DNA of 64,000 nucleotides from Phoma sp. XZ068. Its lineage: Eukaryota; Ascomycota; Dothideomycetes; Pleosporales; Didymellaceae. How positions within the stretch are numbered: position 1 is the first letter of the stretch; every line of letters begins with the position of its first letter. Below, piece after piece: positions 10,281 through 20,265 of the stretch. Location of the stretch: positions 930,001 to 994,000 of the forward strand of contig RBKR01000019.1 in assembly GCA_004835665.1 (NCBI GenBank). The letters are read 5' to 3'. The notes below the pieces were generated by a model. That model saw only the letters and a program-made list of their open reading frames with translations, searched no databases and had not been told where the DNA came from. Position numbers and translations under genes: made by a program.

Positions 10281-11263
10281 AGGTGCCTAATGCAGAAAAG
10301 TAGCCAGTTTCGTTGACCAAGTGGCCGACCATATATCGAGCCCTATTTGCTAGTTATTGATCAATCAACACTAAAGTAGCAATGTCCGATTAATATGGGG
10401 ACACAAGAACATACTTCTAAGTGGCTTAGGCCTTGTTTCTGTAGCTACAATTTTGATTAGAGACTAATATTTTAGTGTTAATTAATTAACAAGTTCGCTA
10501 GCTGGGTCTTTTACAGGTTGCTGTAGTACACAGTTGGGCGTGTTCTTTCGCTCCCCCGAGCAGGGAGGACTATCCTCCGATGCTCCACATATATATAGTT
10601 GATTCATCTGATCTTACATAGGATCAGTGGTCCAATACATCGATCACCTGAACACGTACTCCACAAGCTCCCCAATTCCTCCACACATATTAACAACGAC
10701 AAGTCCGGCAAACGCTAGAACATCAACCACAAGAAAGCTATCACACGTTGACAACGACAAGTCCGGCAACTAGGATCCCGAGCAAGAAAGCCATCACCCA
10801 CGTTGACAACAAGTCCAGCAAGCGCCAACCACAAGTAAGCCATTATATATATTAACAATAACAAGTCTAGTAAGTGCTAACCGCAAGAAAGCTATTATAT
10901 ATATTAATAATAACAAGTCTAGCAAATGCTAACTACAAGAAAGCTATTATATATGTTAATAACAATAAGTCTAGCAAGCACTAACTGCAAGAAAGCTATC
11001 ACACATATTAACAACAACAAGTCTGGCAAGCGCTGACCGCAAGAAAGCCATTATACATGTTGACAACGATAAGTCCAGCAAGCGCCAGAACACCAACCAC
11101 AAGAAAGCTATAACACATATTGTCGCGGTAGAGTAGAGTTGAAGCGCCTCACACCAACTCGGGGTGCTCCAACTAAGTGCATACATGTAGTCTGGGCTCG
11201 ATATAGGGTCGGCCACTTGATCAACGAGAATTTTTGACTGGCTGCTTTCTGCGCTAGGCACCT
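10281..11263. mobile_element. Inverted-repeat element with internal decayed minisatellite
   Basis: Near-identical inverted ends are visible at 10281-10343 and 11194-11263. The left end reads AGGTGCCTAATGCAGAAAAG and the right end, reverse-complemented, AGGTGCCTAGCGCAGAAAGC. Both continue through AGTGGCCGACC and TATATCGAGCCC. Differences are mostly C/T and G/A, with one 6-base indel. Between them sit a T/A-rich stretch and about eight tandem units (10684-11121). No transposase frame is present, so this would be a non-autonomous element or a foldback structure. No clean target-site duplication was found: the flanks are GGTTC on the left and CGTTC on the right. Confidence 0.65.
10684..11121. repeat. 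Degenerate minisatellite, about eight units of 50-60 bases
   Basis: Each unit contains a variant of ACAAGTCYRGCAAGCGC followed by CAAGAAAGCYAT and an ACATATTRACAAC spacer. Outer units (10684-10800, 11030-11121) keep C and G, for example AAGTCCGGCA. Inner units (10850-10960) have become AAGTCTAGCA with TATATATTAATAAT. The substitutions are almost all transitions toward A/T. This is what RIP or methylation-driven deamination would leave, and the gradient across units is seen directly. Confidence 0.75.
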
Positions 11264-11680
11264 CGTTCAGATATGTGCCCACGAAATCCTCCATACAGCG
11301 CCGCGGCGATGTTATCCGGGTGGCGCACCTCCATAAAGCAGTAGTCCACCAGCATGCGCGCCTTGGACAGCTTTAGGTTGCCGACTTTGTTCGCGAGGTG
11401 CACGCTGGCAATAATAGCAGCCGCAGATAAGCCTAGGCTGTAGCTAAGGGGAGTAAGTTTGTAGATGTGGACGTGGACGTGGGTCTTGGGGGGAAATGCG
11501 CGCACACTATAGCAGCGGAGGACGTAGACGGTGGTGCGGGTGATGAGGTTGTCTTCGGCGATGAGGGGCATATCTGCAGCGCCCACGCCACTCGTAGGTG
11601 ATTTTGCAGTTGAGCGAGTGCTCCGAGGACGCCTTTGCGGTGACTGTGACGTCGAGCTCTATCGAGATACCCTCCCGCAG
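11258..11680 (-). pseudogene. Homoserine kinase pseudogene fragment
   Basis: Minus-strand reading in three successive frames recovers pieces of a GHMP-family homoserine kinase. The first piece, about 11671-11583, includes LNCKITYEWRG. The second, about 11583-11275, includes ARMLVDYCFMEVRHPDNIAA and ALYGGF. The third, near 11290-11257, includes DFVGTYLNEV. At least two frameshifts separate the pieces. The glycine-rich ATP loop, normally GRGLGSSGAA, is broken to SYSLGLSAAA. Similarity stops where the right inverted repeat of the element begins, and no C-terminal half is found beyond the left repeat. Homoserine kinase catalyses the step from homoserine to O-phosphohomoserine in threonine synthesis. 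The organism should have an intact copy elsewhere, so this is a non-functional partial duplicate. Confidence 0.75.
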
Positions 11681-12172
11681 TCGGAATTTAATCATATACA
11701 CTGTCTTAAACGTTGACCATGTCTTGTCCAGTAGGCGACGAGCTTGTCGTGAGCGTGAGACACTGAAGAACACCAAGATCGCAAGAACGTAACGGCCGAG
11801 AAACCTGATCTGCCTCTGCAACCCTTTCCTGGGGGAGTTCGCACAATCAGGAAGTCACTGCGGAGATTGTGAACGTCTCGACTCTCGACTGCAGCCAAAT
11901 AGAACGCTCGGGAACGGCGGTCGAGCGGTGTCTAGTTCCGGCTGCGGCTGCGACAAGGGTTACCCCACAGTGGAGCATCCGCAGGTGCCCCTCCAGGACC
12001 CCTCACAACAATGACGCGCCGACTTGCGGACCTTCAAGAATTAGGTTATAAATCGCGAAGGTGGGTATTTCTGTGGCCTGGACAAGACTAGTGATCCAGA
12101 AGATTCTCGTATTGTAATCCTTGTTGCAATTGACCCTGTTGTCGCACGCATAAAGCCAAACTAGAGCCCACC
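11681..12172. other. Intergenic, nothing recognised
   Basis: About 490 bases between the homoserine kinase relic and the dehydrogenase. Short frames exist on both strands but none resembles a protein. The 100 bases before 12173 should hold the dehydrogenase promoter. Confidence 0.45.
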
Positions 12173-13544
12173 ATGGCACGCGCACCGCAAGACCGTGAGA
12201 ACATTATTCCTCTCCTCGACCCTGATCACGATCCAGGGCAGATAAAAGCTGAACATACATCGGAGAACTCTGCCAGAATGTCGGGCGACAAGATGAAGGC
12301 AGTACACTACGAGGGGCCATTCAAGGTCTCCGTGAAGGAGATTGGAATACCGAAGATCGAACATCCAGATGATGTGATTGTCAAAGTGACAACAGCAGCC
12401 ATTTGCGGTTCGGATCTGCACATGTATCAGGGCCGTACAGCCGCAGAGTCGGGTTTGGTCTTTGGCCACGAGAACATGGGTATTGTAGTCGAAGCTGGCG
12501 CAGGTGTTACTCTGTTGGAAAAGGGAGATCGTATCGTCATGCCGTTCAATGTTGCTGATGGAAGATGTCAGAACTGTGAGGAAGGCAAGACAGCGTTCTG
12601 TACAGGGTGAGTGCCGCATACAAGATGGTTTTAACGCGTTTGAAACAGAGGCTGACAGTCGTGCAGTGTGAATCCCGGATTTGCAGGCGGGGCCTATGGT
12701 TACGTATCAATGGGGTGCTATCAAGGTGGTCAGGCGCAGTACATTCGCGTACCATTTGCAGACTTCAACGCACTCAAGTTGCCGAAGGGTACAGAGCACG
12801 AGGCAGACTTCATCCTACTGGCAGATATCTTCCCCACAGGGTGGCACGGACTGGTCCTCGCTGGGTTCAAGAGTGGCGAGAGTGTCGCTGTTTTCGGAGC
12901 TGGTCCAGTCGGTCTGATGGCAGCATACAGTGGTATCTTGCGAGGTGCGAGTAAGGTGTTCGTCGTCGATACCGTGCCTGAGCGATTGAAGGCAGCAGAG
13001 AAGATTGGCTGCATACCAATCGACTTCAGAAAGAGCGACCCTGTTGAGCAGATCATCAAGGCCAACGGCGGAATGGTCGACAGAGCCGTCGATGCTGTTG
13101 GCTACCAAGCCGTAGACGCCTCTGGGTCGAAGGAGAAGCCTAACATCGTTCTCGACCAATTGATCCTAGTGACTAAGCCGACCGGTGGTCTAGGCATTCC
13201 AGGATTGTATGTACCAGCAGACCCAGGCGCGCCAGATGAGCAGAGTCAGAAGGGGCAGATTCTGATTTCGTTTGGAAAGCTTTTCGAGAAGGTACGTTGG
13301 AATTCGATATAGTGCGATCGAGTGCTGACACCACTAGGGACTGTCGCTTGGCACTGGACAGTGCAACGTCAAGGCTTACAACAGGTATCTACGTGATATG
13401 ATCATCGCTGGTAAGGCAAAGCCAAGTTTCGTGGTTTCGCATGAAATCGAGATCGATGGCGCGCCGGAAGCGTACCAGAAGTTCGACCAGAGGATTGATG
13501 GGTACACAAAGGTGCTGATACACCCCAACGGACCACTGAACTAA
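12173..13544 (+). CDS. Zinc-dependent dehydrogenase, glutathione-independent formaldehyde dehydrogenase type
   Basis: Exons 12173-12606, 12667-13291 and 13338-13544 encode 421 residues; introns are 60 and 46 bases. It is a medium-chain zinc alcohol dehydrogenase. Catalytic-zinc motifs are ICGSDLHM and FGHENMG. The structural-zinc loop is CQNCEEGKTAFC, and the Rossmann motif is FGAGPVGLMAA. The order VNPGFAGGAYGYVSMG, GGQAQYIRVPFADFN, DIFPTGWHG and, near the C-terminus, GIPGLYVPADPGA closely follows bacterial glutathione-independent formaldehyde dehydrogenases (FdhA). These oxidise small aldehydes with tightly bound NAD and also dismutate them. The first 35 residues are an unconserved extension; Met36 (MSGDKMKAVHYEG) is an alternative start. 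The exact substrate in this fungus is not known. Confidence 0.85.
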
Positions 13545-13673
13545 TCAGTTTGGGGGGCATTTTATATAGTGAACGAGCCAAGAAACTCACATTCGATATG
13601 CCCAGTCCATTCAGCCTTGCCCATACTCTGTAAATCTATGCTGTCTTGACCTTGGGAAGGCATCTTGCCAGCT

Positions 13674-14195
13674 CTACTCCTTGACAATATATGCCTTCAG
13701 GATCTTGACTTCCTCCACAGGTTTATCTTCCCGGTCCGTCTTGACCAAACCGAGCTTCTTGACCGCCTGCATTCCGCTCTTGACACGACCAAAGATTGTG
13801 TGCTTGCCGTCCAGCCATGGTGTGGGCGCCAACGTAATAAAAAACTGAGAGCCATTGGTGTTGGGGCCAGAGTTGGCCATGCTGAGAATGCCAGCACCCG
13901 TGTGCTTCAAGGCTGGTGAGATCTCATCCTCGAACTTCTCGCCGTAAATGGACTCGCCGCCTCTCCCAGTTCCGGTGGGGTCACCACCCTGGATCATGAA
14001 ATTTGGTATGATGCGGTGAAAAATGAGGCCATTGAAATAGTTACGCTGCGCGAGAGCCGCGAAATTCTTGCAGGTCTTGGGCGCGTGGTCATTGTAGAGC
14101 TCGACCGTGATTAGGCCCTGGAGTGGTCAGCCGGAATCGTCCTCATGATATGCAAAACATACGACGGTGGTGTCGAGCGCGACTTCGGTGGCCAT
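13674..14195 (-). CDS. Peptidyl-prolyl cis-trans isomerase, cyclophilin (PPIL1/Cyp1 type)
   Basis: Exons 14195-14163 and 14117-13674, separated by a 45-base intron (14118-14162), give 158 residues. It catalyses cis-trans isomerisation of peptidyl-proline bonds. The catalytic Arg lies in [20 protein letters not shown]. Other conserved segments are [20 protein letters not shown], carrying the Trp of the cyclosporin site, and GKHTIFGRV. The lack of signal peptide, extra domains and long termini fits the small single-domain PPIL1/Cyp1 group, several of which associate with the spliceosome. The tiny first exon (11 codons, [11 protein letters not shown]) is needed to complete the first beta strand. 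Its start lies 196 bases from the oppositely oriented gene at 14392, so a shared promoter is likely. Confidence 0.9.
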
Positions 14196-14391
14196 GGCGC
14201 ATGAAGTGATTGAGGTGGGGATGGTGGTGCACGAGTACAATGTTGGTCGACTCGCAACAGCGCACGGAAAAGTTGAGCACAGACGTAAGCCACAAGCTGT
14301 GGCGTCACTAGCGCGGGATGACATCGGTGACTCGGATTGAACAGCCTCAACTCTTCCACACACCATACAGCAGCAATACAATCTCGCCAAA

Positions 14392-15957
14392 ATGAGTCTC
14401 GCAGACTGGGCGCTCCCGCAGCTCTCGAAGCTGCTCCCGCTGGACAACGACTCTCTGAAGCAAATCATCTCTTACACCGAGTCGTTACCAAATAGGGAAG
14501 CCGCGGATCATCTACAGAACATGCTAGGTGATAGTCCACAGGCTCTTGAGTTTATCACATCCTTCAATAACAGGAGAAATTCAAAGGCAACCGCGCCTTC
14601 TCAAGATCTCTCGGAGGTGCCGAAGCCCAAGTCTCGCAAAAAGAAACAGACAGGTCTGGGCAAGCCGTTACCAGCACGAAAAGTAGAGGATGCTGGCAAC
14701 GTGGCAGGTGCATATATCAAGAGAGATGAGGATGACTACATGGCTGGGAGCTCAAGATATAAAGCTCCTAAGTCAAACGCTTTTGGTCTGTCTCACAAGC
14801 CGGATGCCCTACAGCTCCCTACAGCTGCGTCGTCGGGAACGGCCACGCCAACATCACGCGGCGCGTCACCAGCTCCGCAGGCAAAGAAGCTGCCCCCATC
14901 AGCCGCCGGCCAACTCATCTCCGAGACGAAATCATCAAGGAATGCATCACCAAAGCCAAAGGCCAAGATAAGTGTAGCGGGCGGTACTCCAATGCATGGC
15001 GCATCCACAGCACTGAACGATCTCGAATCTGCGATCAGAACTTTGGAGATCCAAACGAACCCCACTCTGTCCGCCCAAGACAGTAAGAAACGAAAGTGCA
15101 ACTGCATGGCAACACGGCATCCACTTCTTGATGCCGCCCCAAATTGTCTCAACTGCGGCAAGATCATATGTGTAAAAGAGGGTCTTGGGCCATGCACGTT
15201 TTGCAACACACCTCTTCTTAGCGCCGATGAAACCCAATCAATGATCCGCATCTTACGAGAAGAGCGAGGTAGGGAGAAGATGGCCGCGAACAATGCTGGC
15301 CAAAAACGTGCGGAGGTTGCCAACGCGCCTCGACCGTTCTCAACACCGAAAGCATCCGCACCATCCTCCGATGTTGATTCTGAGAGTGAGAGGCTAGCAA
15401 AAGCCAAGCAGCATCGAGATAAGCTTCTGGCATTTCAGGCTCAGAATGCGAAGAGAACACAGGTCCACGATGAGGCTGCCGACTTCGAGACAACCACTGC
15501 CGGATTGAGCATGTGGGCATCACCACAAGAGCGCGCCATGCAGCTCAAGCGCCAGCAGAAGGCTTTGCGAGAACAGGAGTGGAACGCACAACCTGAGTAC
15601 GAGAAACGGAAAGTCGTAGCCAGTATCGATTTAGTGGGAGGGAAGATTGTAAAGCGCATGGCTGCTGCAGAACGGCCAAAGACACCCGAGAGCGACGATG
15701 AGCCATCAGAAGCTGCACAGCATTATGAGACTGGTGCCATCTCCAAGGGAAGCGGCGCGTTCAGTAGGAACCCGCTTCTTGGTGCTCTCATTCGCCCCAC
15801 TATCACAGTCGAAACCAAAGGCAAAGGGAAACAAGGCGAGAAGATGCAAGCCTGGAGGAGGGTACAAGACGATAACGATGACAACGAGCAGTGGATTTTG
15901 GATGGCGGAGTGTACGGCGGGAAAAACGAGACTGGAGAGCCAGAAGCAGGTCACTGA
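14392..15957 (+). CDS. ASC-1/TRIP4-type zinc-finger protein (possible Rqt4 orthologue)
   Basis: Single exon, 521 residues. The diagnostic region is the C2HC5-type zinc finger near residues 237-275. It reads CNCMATRHPLL ... CLNCGKIICVKEG ... CTFCNTPLL, as in the family defined by activating signal cointegrator 1 (TRIP4). In yeast the related Rqt4 belongs to the RQC-trigger complex that dissociates collided ribosomes. In animals TRIP4 is part of ASC-1. The first 60 residues form a small helical module (SLKQIISYTESLPNREAADH), reminiscent of the CUE-like N-terminus. A long Pro/Ser/Lys linker and a coiled, Gln/Arg-rich part (about residues 380-405) flank the finger. No ASCH domain is visible. The start codon lies head to head with the cyclophilin gene. 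Role in ribosome rescue is by family inference. Confidence 0.8.
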   Translation: MSLADWALPQLSKLLPLDNDSLKQIISYTESLPNREAADHLQNMLGDSPQALEFITSFNNRRNSKATAPSQDLSEVPKPKSRKKKQTGLGKPLPARKVEDAGNVAGAYIKRDEDDYMAGSSRYKAPKSNAFGLSHKPDALQLPTAASSGTATPTSRGASPAPQAKKLPPSAAGQLISETKSSRNASPKPKAKISVAGGTPMHGASTALNDLESAIRTLEIQTNPTLSAQDSKKRKCNCMATRHPLLDAAPNCLNCGKIICVKEGLGPCTFCNTPLLSADETQSMIRILREERGREKMAANNAGQKRAEVANAPRPFSTPKASAPSSDVDSESERLAKAKQHRDKLLAFQAQNAKRTQVHDEAADFETTTAGLSMWASPQERAMQLKRQQKALREQEWNAQPEYEKRKVVASIDLVGGKIVKRMAAAERPKTPESDDEPSEAAQHYETGAISKGSGAFSRNPLLGALIRPTITVETKGKGKQGEKMQAWRRVQDDNDDNEQWILDGGVYGGKNETGEPEAGH

Positions 15958-16842
15958 GCATATACCAACCGAGCTGTCAAAGCTTTGTTGTCTGTATGGC
16001 CAGCGGCACTCAAGTTTGGCTTCGATGGCGGAAGTTTTCTTGATCAACGGCGCTTGCTTCCACAATTCAGCGAGCTCGATCCCAACGACTCGGTGTCTGC
16101 ACCGACCTGAGGTGTACGGATATGCTCCTCCGGATACGGTTTTCCCAAAAGAGTGCCATCAAGCATAAGTTGGCTACTGCCAATCCCACAAGATTGGCTA
16201 GTGGGGCGCTAGCGACCTGTAGCACAGTAGCATTCGTACAAAGTATCCAACGCGAAACTCTGCCCACGTCCTCACATACAGGCGACTTCAACGTCTATCA
16301 ATGAAAGACGGCCAAGCACAACTAACAGTCTTGGAGCACATACTACCACCGTTAAATGACCGCACCTTCCTTATCCATTTTAAGCAACGATATCTCGCCT
16401 GCAATTGCCGCGGCCCAAGACAATGTCCAAGACCCCAAGACCTTTTCCCCGCAAAGTCTCCCCAGAAAACCCACTTCGTCATCCAACACTGTGGTCTTGA
16501 CATGCGCCCCACGTGCATCATGCCTGATCATGGCCATCTTCGGTAATTTTCTTTCGTGGAAATTCACTCTGTGGCGCTCATCTGCAGTCGGAATCCCACA
16601 TCGACTGCCACTGATGACTTGCCTCCCTCGCTTGACAATGTGAGCCAAGCTGGAGGGCTTGGAGTGTCGGATCTGCGCAGCGTAGACAGCGGCAAAGGGG
16701 CGGAAAAAGGGCGCCGTAGAAAGCCTTTCGCCAGAGCAACAGGGAGGCGATGCATGTATAACTGATCGTCCCCAGGTTTCGTCGTATCTCTTATTCCTCT
16801 GTAGCTCTCTGCTTGCGCGACTCTTGACGTGGGCGAAACAAC
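15958..16842. other. Intergenic upstream of the MFS gene
   Basis: 885 bases. Several 75-98 codon frames overlap on both strands without family resemblance. No RNA gene or repeat was seen. It includes the promoter of the permease gene. Confidence 0.45.
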
Positions 16843-18484
16843 ATGTCGAAGAACATTACCTTTAAACAAGAGAGGGATACACACCTCGAGAACGTTGAGA
16901 ATGTCGAGAACGAAAAAGGGTTCACGACACCCTCTTCATCTTCTCAGAACGATGCACCATTTACCATCGACCCTAAGGTCTCAGCTCGACTGCGCCATGC
17001 CATCGACTGGAGACTGATCCCTGCCTTAGGTGCAATGTACGGCATTTCGCTCATGGATCGCAAAAACGTCTCCAATGCCGCCATCGCTGGTATGCTGGTC
17101 GACCTAAAGATGGGTAGAGGAATGGGGTACAACCTGGTCAACCTGTGTTTCTTTATCACCTATGTGCTGTGTCAGCCGTTCATGGTCATCTTGTGTAGGA
17201 AAGTGGGGCCGCGATACTTTTTGCCGGGTATGTATCACAATGCACGCAACGAGAGCTCCTCTAAAGTTGAATAGGTATCTGTCTGGCGTGGGGTGCTGTC
17301 ATCGTTGGCTTTGGCTTCACGAAAACCTGGCCTAGCTTGATACCGCTACGACTTGTACTCGGCTTACTAGAGAGCGGATACTTCCCCGGCTGTCTGTATT
17401 TACTTAGTTGCTGGTACACTAAGTGTAAGTTTGCTCAGCCCGAGCATCAGAGTTCATATGCTAACGGCATGCAGTCGAGGTTGCGAAACGTTACAGTGTA
17501 TTTTACTTCATTGGCAGCATTGCATCAGCACTCTCCGGCATTCTAGCTTATGGCTTACAGCAGATGGAGGGCGTGAACGGCATTCGAGGATGGCGATGGT
17601 ATGCATCTTCCCAAGATTCCATCAATGAACCTTACTGACTTTCCTTCAGGATCTTTATAATGGAGGGTGTAATAACGTGCGGCGTTGCCATCTTCGCATT
17701 TGCCTTCATTGTCAAATTCCCCGACCAGGAGAAGGCTAAACCATCCTGGGGCTTTCTCAAGAACCCCGGCGACATCGACCTCATCATCGACAAACTCAAC
17801 GCCGACAGGGGTGACGTCGCACCTGAAAAATTCTCTTGGAAAAAGTTCCTCGCCCCAGCAACACAGTGGTACATCTATGGCTTCGCATTCATCTTCTTCT
17901 GCGTCACTACCATCGCATACGGATTCGCGTTCTTCCTGCCCATCATCCTGAGCACGAAATTGAAGTTTAGCGTCGCTATGGCTCAGTGTATGGGTGCGCC
18001 ACCATATGCAGCAAGTGGCTTTATGATGTACGGCGCTGCATGGTTCAGTGACAAGTACAAGACCCGCGGCCCGGTTGTGTGCTTTCTCTGCCTCGTCTCC
18101 CTTATTGGCCTCCCGATCATGGGCTTCGTCGAAAACCCCTGGGGCCAATACGTCGGAGTCTTTATCACTGTCAGTGGCACCAACAGCGCAATTCCGGCCA
18201 TCATGGCGTACCAGGCGAACAATATCCGCGGTCAGTGGCGTAGGGCCTTCTGCTCAGCGACCTTGACGGGCCTGGGTGGTATTGGAGGTGTTGCTGGTGC
18301 GTTGATCTTCAGGACTGAGGACGCACCGGCATATGTCCCTGGCTTCGCGGCGTGTATGACGTGCAATGTTCTCGTCATCTTGACTACGGGTGTTTTGACG
18401 TGGTACTTCAGGAGGTGTAATGCGCAGGCTGATCGGGGCGAGAGGGTGATCAACGACGATCCAACGTTCAGGTTCACGATCTGA
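16843..18484 (+). CDS. MFS transporter, anion:cation symporter family (Dal5/Tna1-like)
   Basis: Four exons, 16843-17227, 17275-17424, 17475-17598 and 17650-18484, encode 497 residues, with introns of 47, 50 and 51 bases. It has the usual length and about 12 membrane segments. An N-terminal cytosolic part (about 55 residues) precedes the ACS-family sequence RHAIDWRLIPALGAMYGISLMDRKNVSNA, and a GPRYFLPGICLAWG segment. PLRLVLGLLESGYFPGCLYLL is the family's helix 4 pattern. The second half contains SAIPAIMAYQANNIRGQWRR. These carriers import allantoate, nicotinate, pantothenate, biotin or similar anions across the plasma membrane with protons. The exact substrate cannot be read from sequence. The ATG at 16843 is the first of the frame and follows stops. 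Confidence 0.88.
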
Positions 18485-19107
18485 GTGGTTTCGCCAGATG
18501 TGTTACCTCACACTTGAAACTTAGCGAGATGTTCTATTTCAATTGACTCTCGATTACGATAACCTTATAACATATTATGACATCAGCGGATAAGATAAAG
18601 CACAAAGCCAATGATGGTGCAAGCTTCAAAATCATCATTGGGTATCGACGCTGGTACTCGTCACTATGCTATGCTATCTCCTGGTATCTTTAATCATTAA
18701 GTCTTTCCGTCTTTCTTGAGACCTGTTCATCGTCCTTGATGAAGGCGCATTACTATCCAAGCGGCAGGCCCGCTGCAGCCTAGTGCGCAGTGGTCGTAGT
18801 ATGCGGCTGATGGCGCTTCTTGCCCTTCTCAACTTCCCCCTGCCTCAAAATCACTCCTTTCAACCACTCCCGTCGTCCTCATACATCCAGCTGTTGTCTC
18901 TTCGTCTGGAAATTTCCTGGCGTACATCTTCACCGGCCACGAGGTTGGTCGTCTCCTGATGGCTCGTAGTGTGGACGGGACTCTAGGGTGCTATGTGAAC
19001 TTCAGTACCCCTAAGCTGTGGTTGAACTTTGGGGACACCAGGAATCTAGCTTGGGCGATCTGTGTTGTAGTGTTCGTTGACTCGAACGAATCTTTGCGTG
19101 ACCTGCC
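18485..19107. other. Intergenic between convergent genes
   Basis: 623 bases between two stop codons facing each other. Several frames on both strands read open for 50-100 codons (for example plus strand 18959-19261, overlapping the next gene), but none is recognisable. It probably holds both 3' untranslated regions. Confidence 0.4.
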
Positions 19108-20265
19108 TCATCTGAACGATGACATGGCGAACGAGGTTGCAACGGTAAGTATCGCTAAGACCATCAATGCGGGCTGCTGCTTCGAAGCAGCACCAGGGAG
19201 TGGGTTCGCCTTCAGTTGCATGTTTGGTGGACGTTCCACCACGTCTGACGAGTCAAAGTAGGCGTATTTGCATCGCTCGCCATCCTGGAGCTGTTCGTTG
19301 GTGAGGACCGACAGTTCGTTGGGAAAGTCCATAACCGGAACGTTGGGGTAGAAGCCTTTCTTCTGCAGAATGTAGCGCGCTTGTGCGTACAGTGCGTAGT
19401 TCTCTGCGTTGTTGGCAGCATCGTAGGGCATTTGCGTTGAAAGAACTGCCAGCAGCTTCGATCGTGTTACACCATACGCGTACTTGAGGGTTTGAATGTC
19501 GTTCGGGCTAGTGCCGTCGGGGCGGTCATTCAACACGCCTGCAAGAACGGTTGTGTTCATCGCTCCTTGTGTGACAACGGTCGCCCACTCCCTGCCAGAT
19601 GCCGAATTCGCTCGTGCTGGAATAGCCTTCTCCACGACTGCAACGCCCACACCGCTGATATGCATCACCATCCTTGCCCACAGTGTTGCCCTGTTGTAAT
19701 ACTCGTGCAGCCTCTCTTTCTCCATCTGATTGCCGGCCTTCTTGTCAACCCTTTCCACGAGCGCATCCAACTTGAAGTAGTCCTTGCAGAAGTTGATCAT
19801 TGGGAGATTGCCCATGTTGTATGCGACATGGTTTCCCTCTCTCTTGTTTCCCGTCTTGCAGATGTTGCTTGGGTCATCGCATCGTACATGGACATCTGGA
19901 TTGACTGCCTCGTTTCCTTGCAGGTTGGCGTATTGCGCTGCGCGTCGAAGGTTCGATTCGATCATCGATGAATAGTTCGCAATTCGCAAGGGTTGACCGA
20001 AGAGCTCGATGGCGGGTTGGCCATTTGGATCGTAGGGTGTGGCTGCTTGGAACAGCTCGGTCATCTCCACAAAGCCATCTCGAATGTCTTCGATGTCAGA
20101 CGACGAACATCCTTCACCACCAGTCAAAGTCGCAGCAAATTGTGGCCTTGTTTTGCCCTTATCTTCGGCAATTACTCCATCGTCATCCGGAATAGCGATC
20201 GCATGAGCGATTAGTGCAATAGATAGAAATGTTGGCAGAGACAGAAGGGTGCGAAGGGTGAGCAT
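19108..20265 (-). CDS. Secreted GPI-anchored protein, metallopeptidase-like fold without HExxH
   Basis: Single exon, 385 residues. The N-terminus is a clear signal peptide (LLSLPTFLSIALIAHAIAIP). The C-terminus is a GPI-anchor signal: a small-residue site near NPLPGAASK followed by the hydrophobic tail ALMVLAILTVATSFAM and SFR. So it is expected at the cell surface or wall. The body resembles fungal 'putative peptidase' proteins related to lysine-specific metallo-endopeptidases (conserved CSSSDIEDIRDGFVEMTELF, INFCKDYFKLDAL, AENYALYAQARY). However, no HExxH zinc motif occurs. The histidines near its expected place read HEYYNRAT and VMHISGVG. It may therefore be a non-catalytic surface protein. 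Family call is tentative; secretion and anchoring are well supported. Confidence 0.75.
   Translation of the reverse strand: MLTLRTLLSLPTFLSIALIAHAIAIPDDDGVIAEDKGKTRPQFAATLTGGEGCSSSDIEDIRDGFVEMTELFQAATPYDPNGQPAIELFGQPLRIANYSSMIESNLRRAAQYANLQGNEAVNPDVHVRCDDPSNICKTGNKREGNHVAYNMGNLPMINFCKDYFKLDALVERVDKKAGNQMEKERLHEYYNRATLWARMVMHISGVGVAVVEKAIPARANSASGREWATVVTQGAMNTTVLAGVLNDRPDGTSPNDIQTLKYAYGVTRSKLLAVLSTQMPYDAANNAENYALYAQARYILQKKGFYPNVPVMDFPNELSVLTNEQLQDGERCKYAYFDSSDVVERPPNMQLKANPLPGAASKQQPALMVLAILTVATSFAMSSFR

Noticed and set aside
10971..11294. Minus-strand frame through the right repeat end, read as a possible gene.
   Set aside because: Its only recognisable part is the short homoserine kinase remnant; the rest is repeat sequence.
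18959..19261. Plus-strand frame of 100 codons that overlaps the secreted peptidase-like gene.
   Set aside because: Its second half is the antisense of a well supported gene; no homology recognised.
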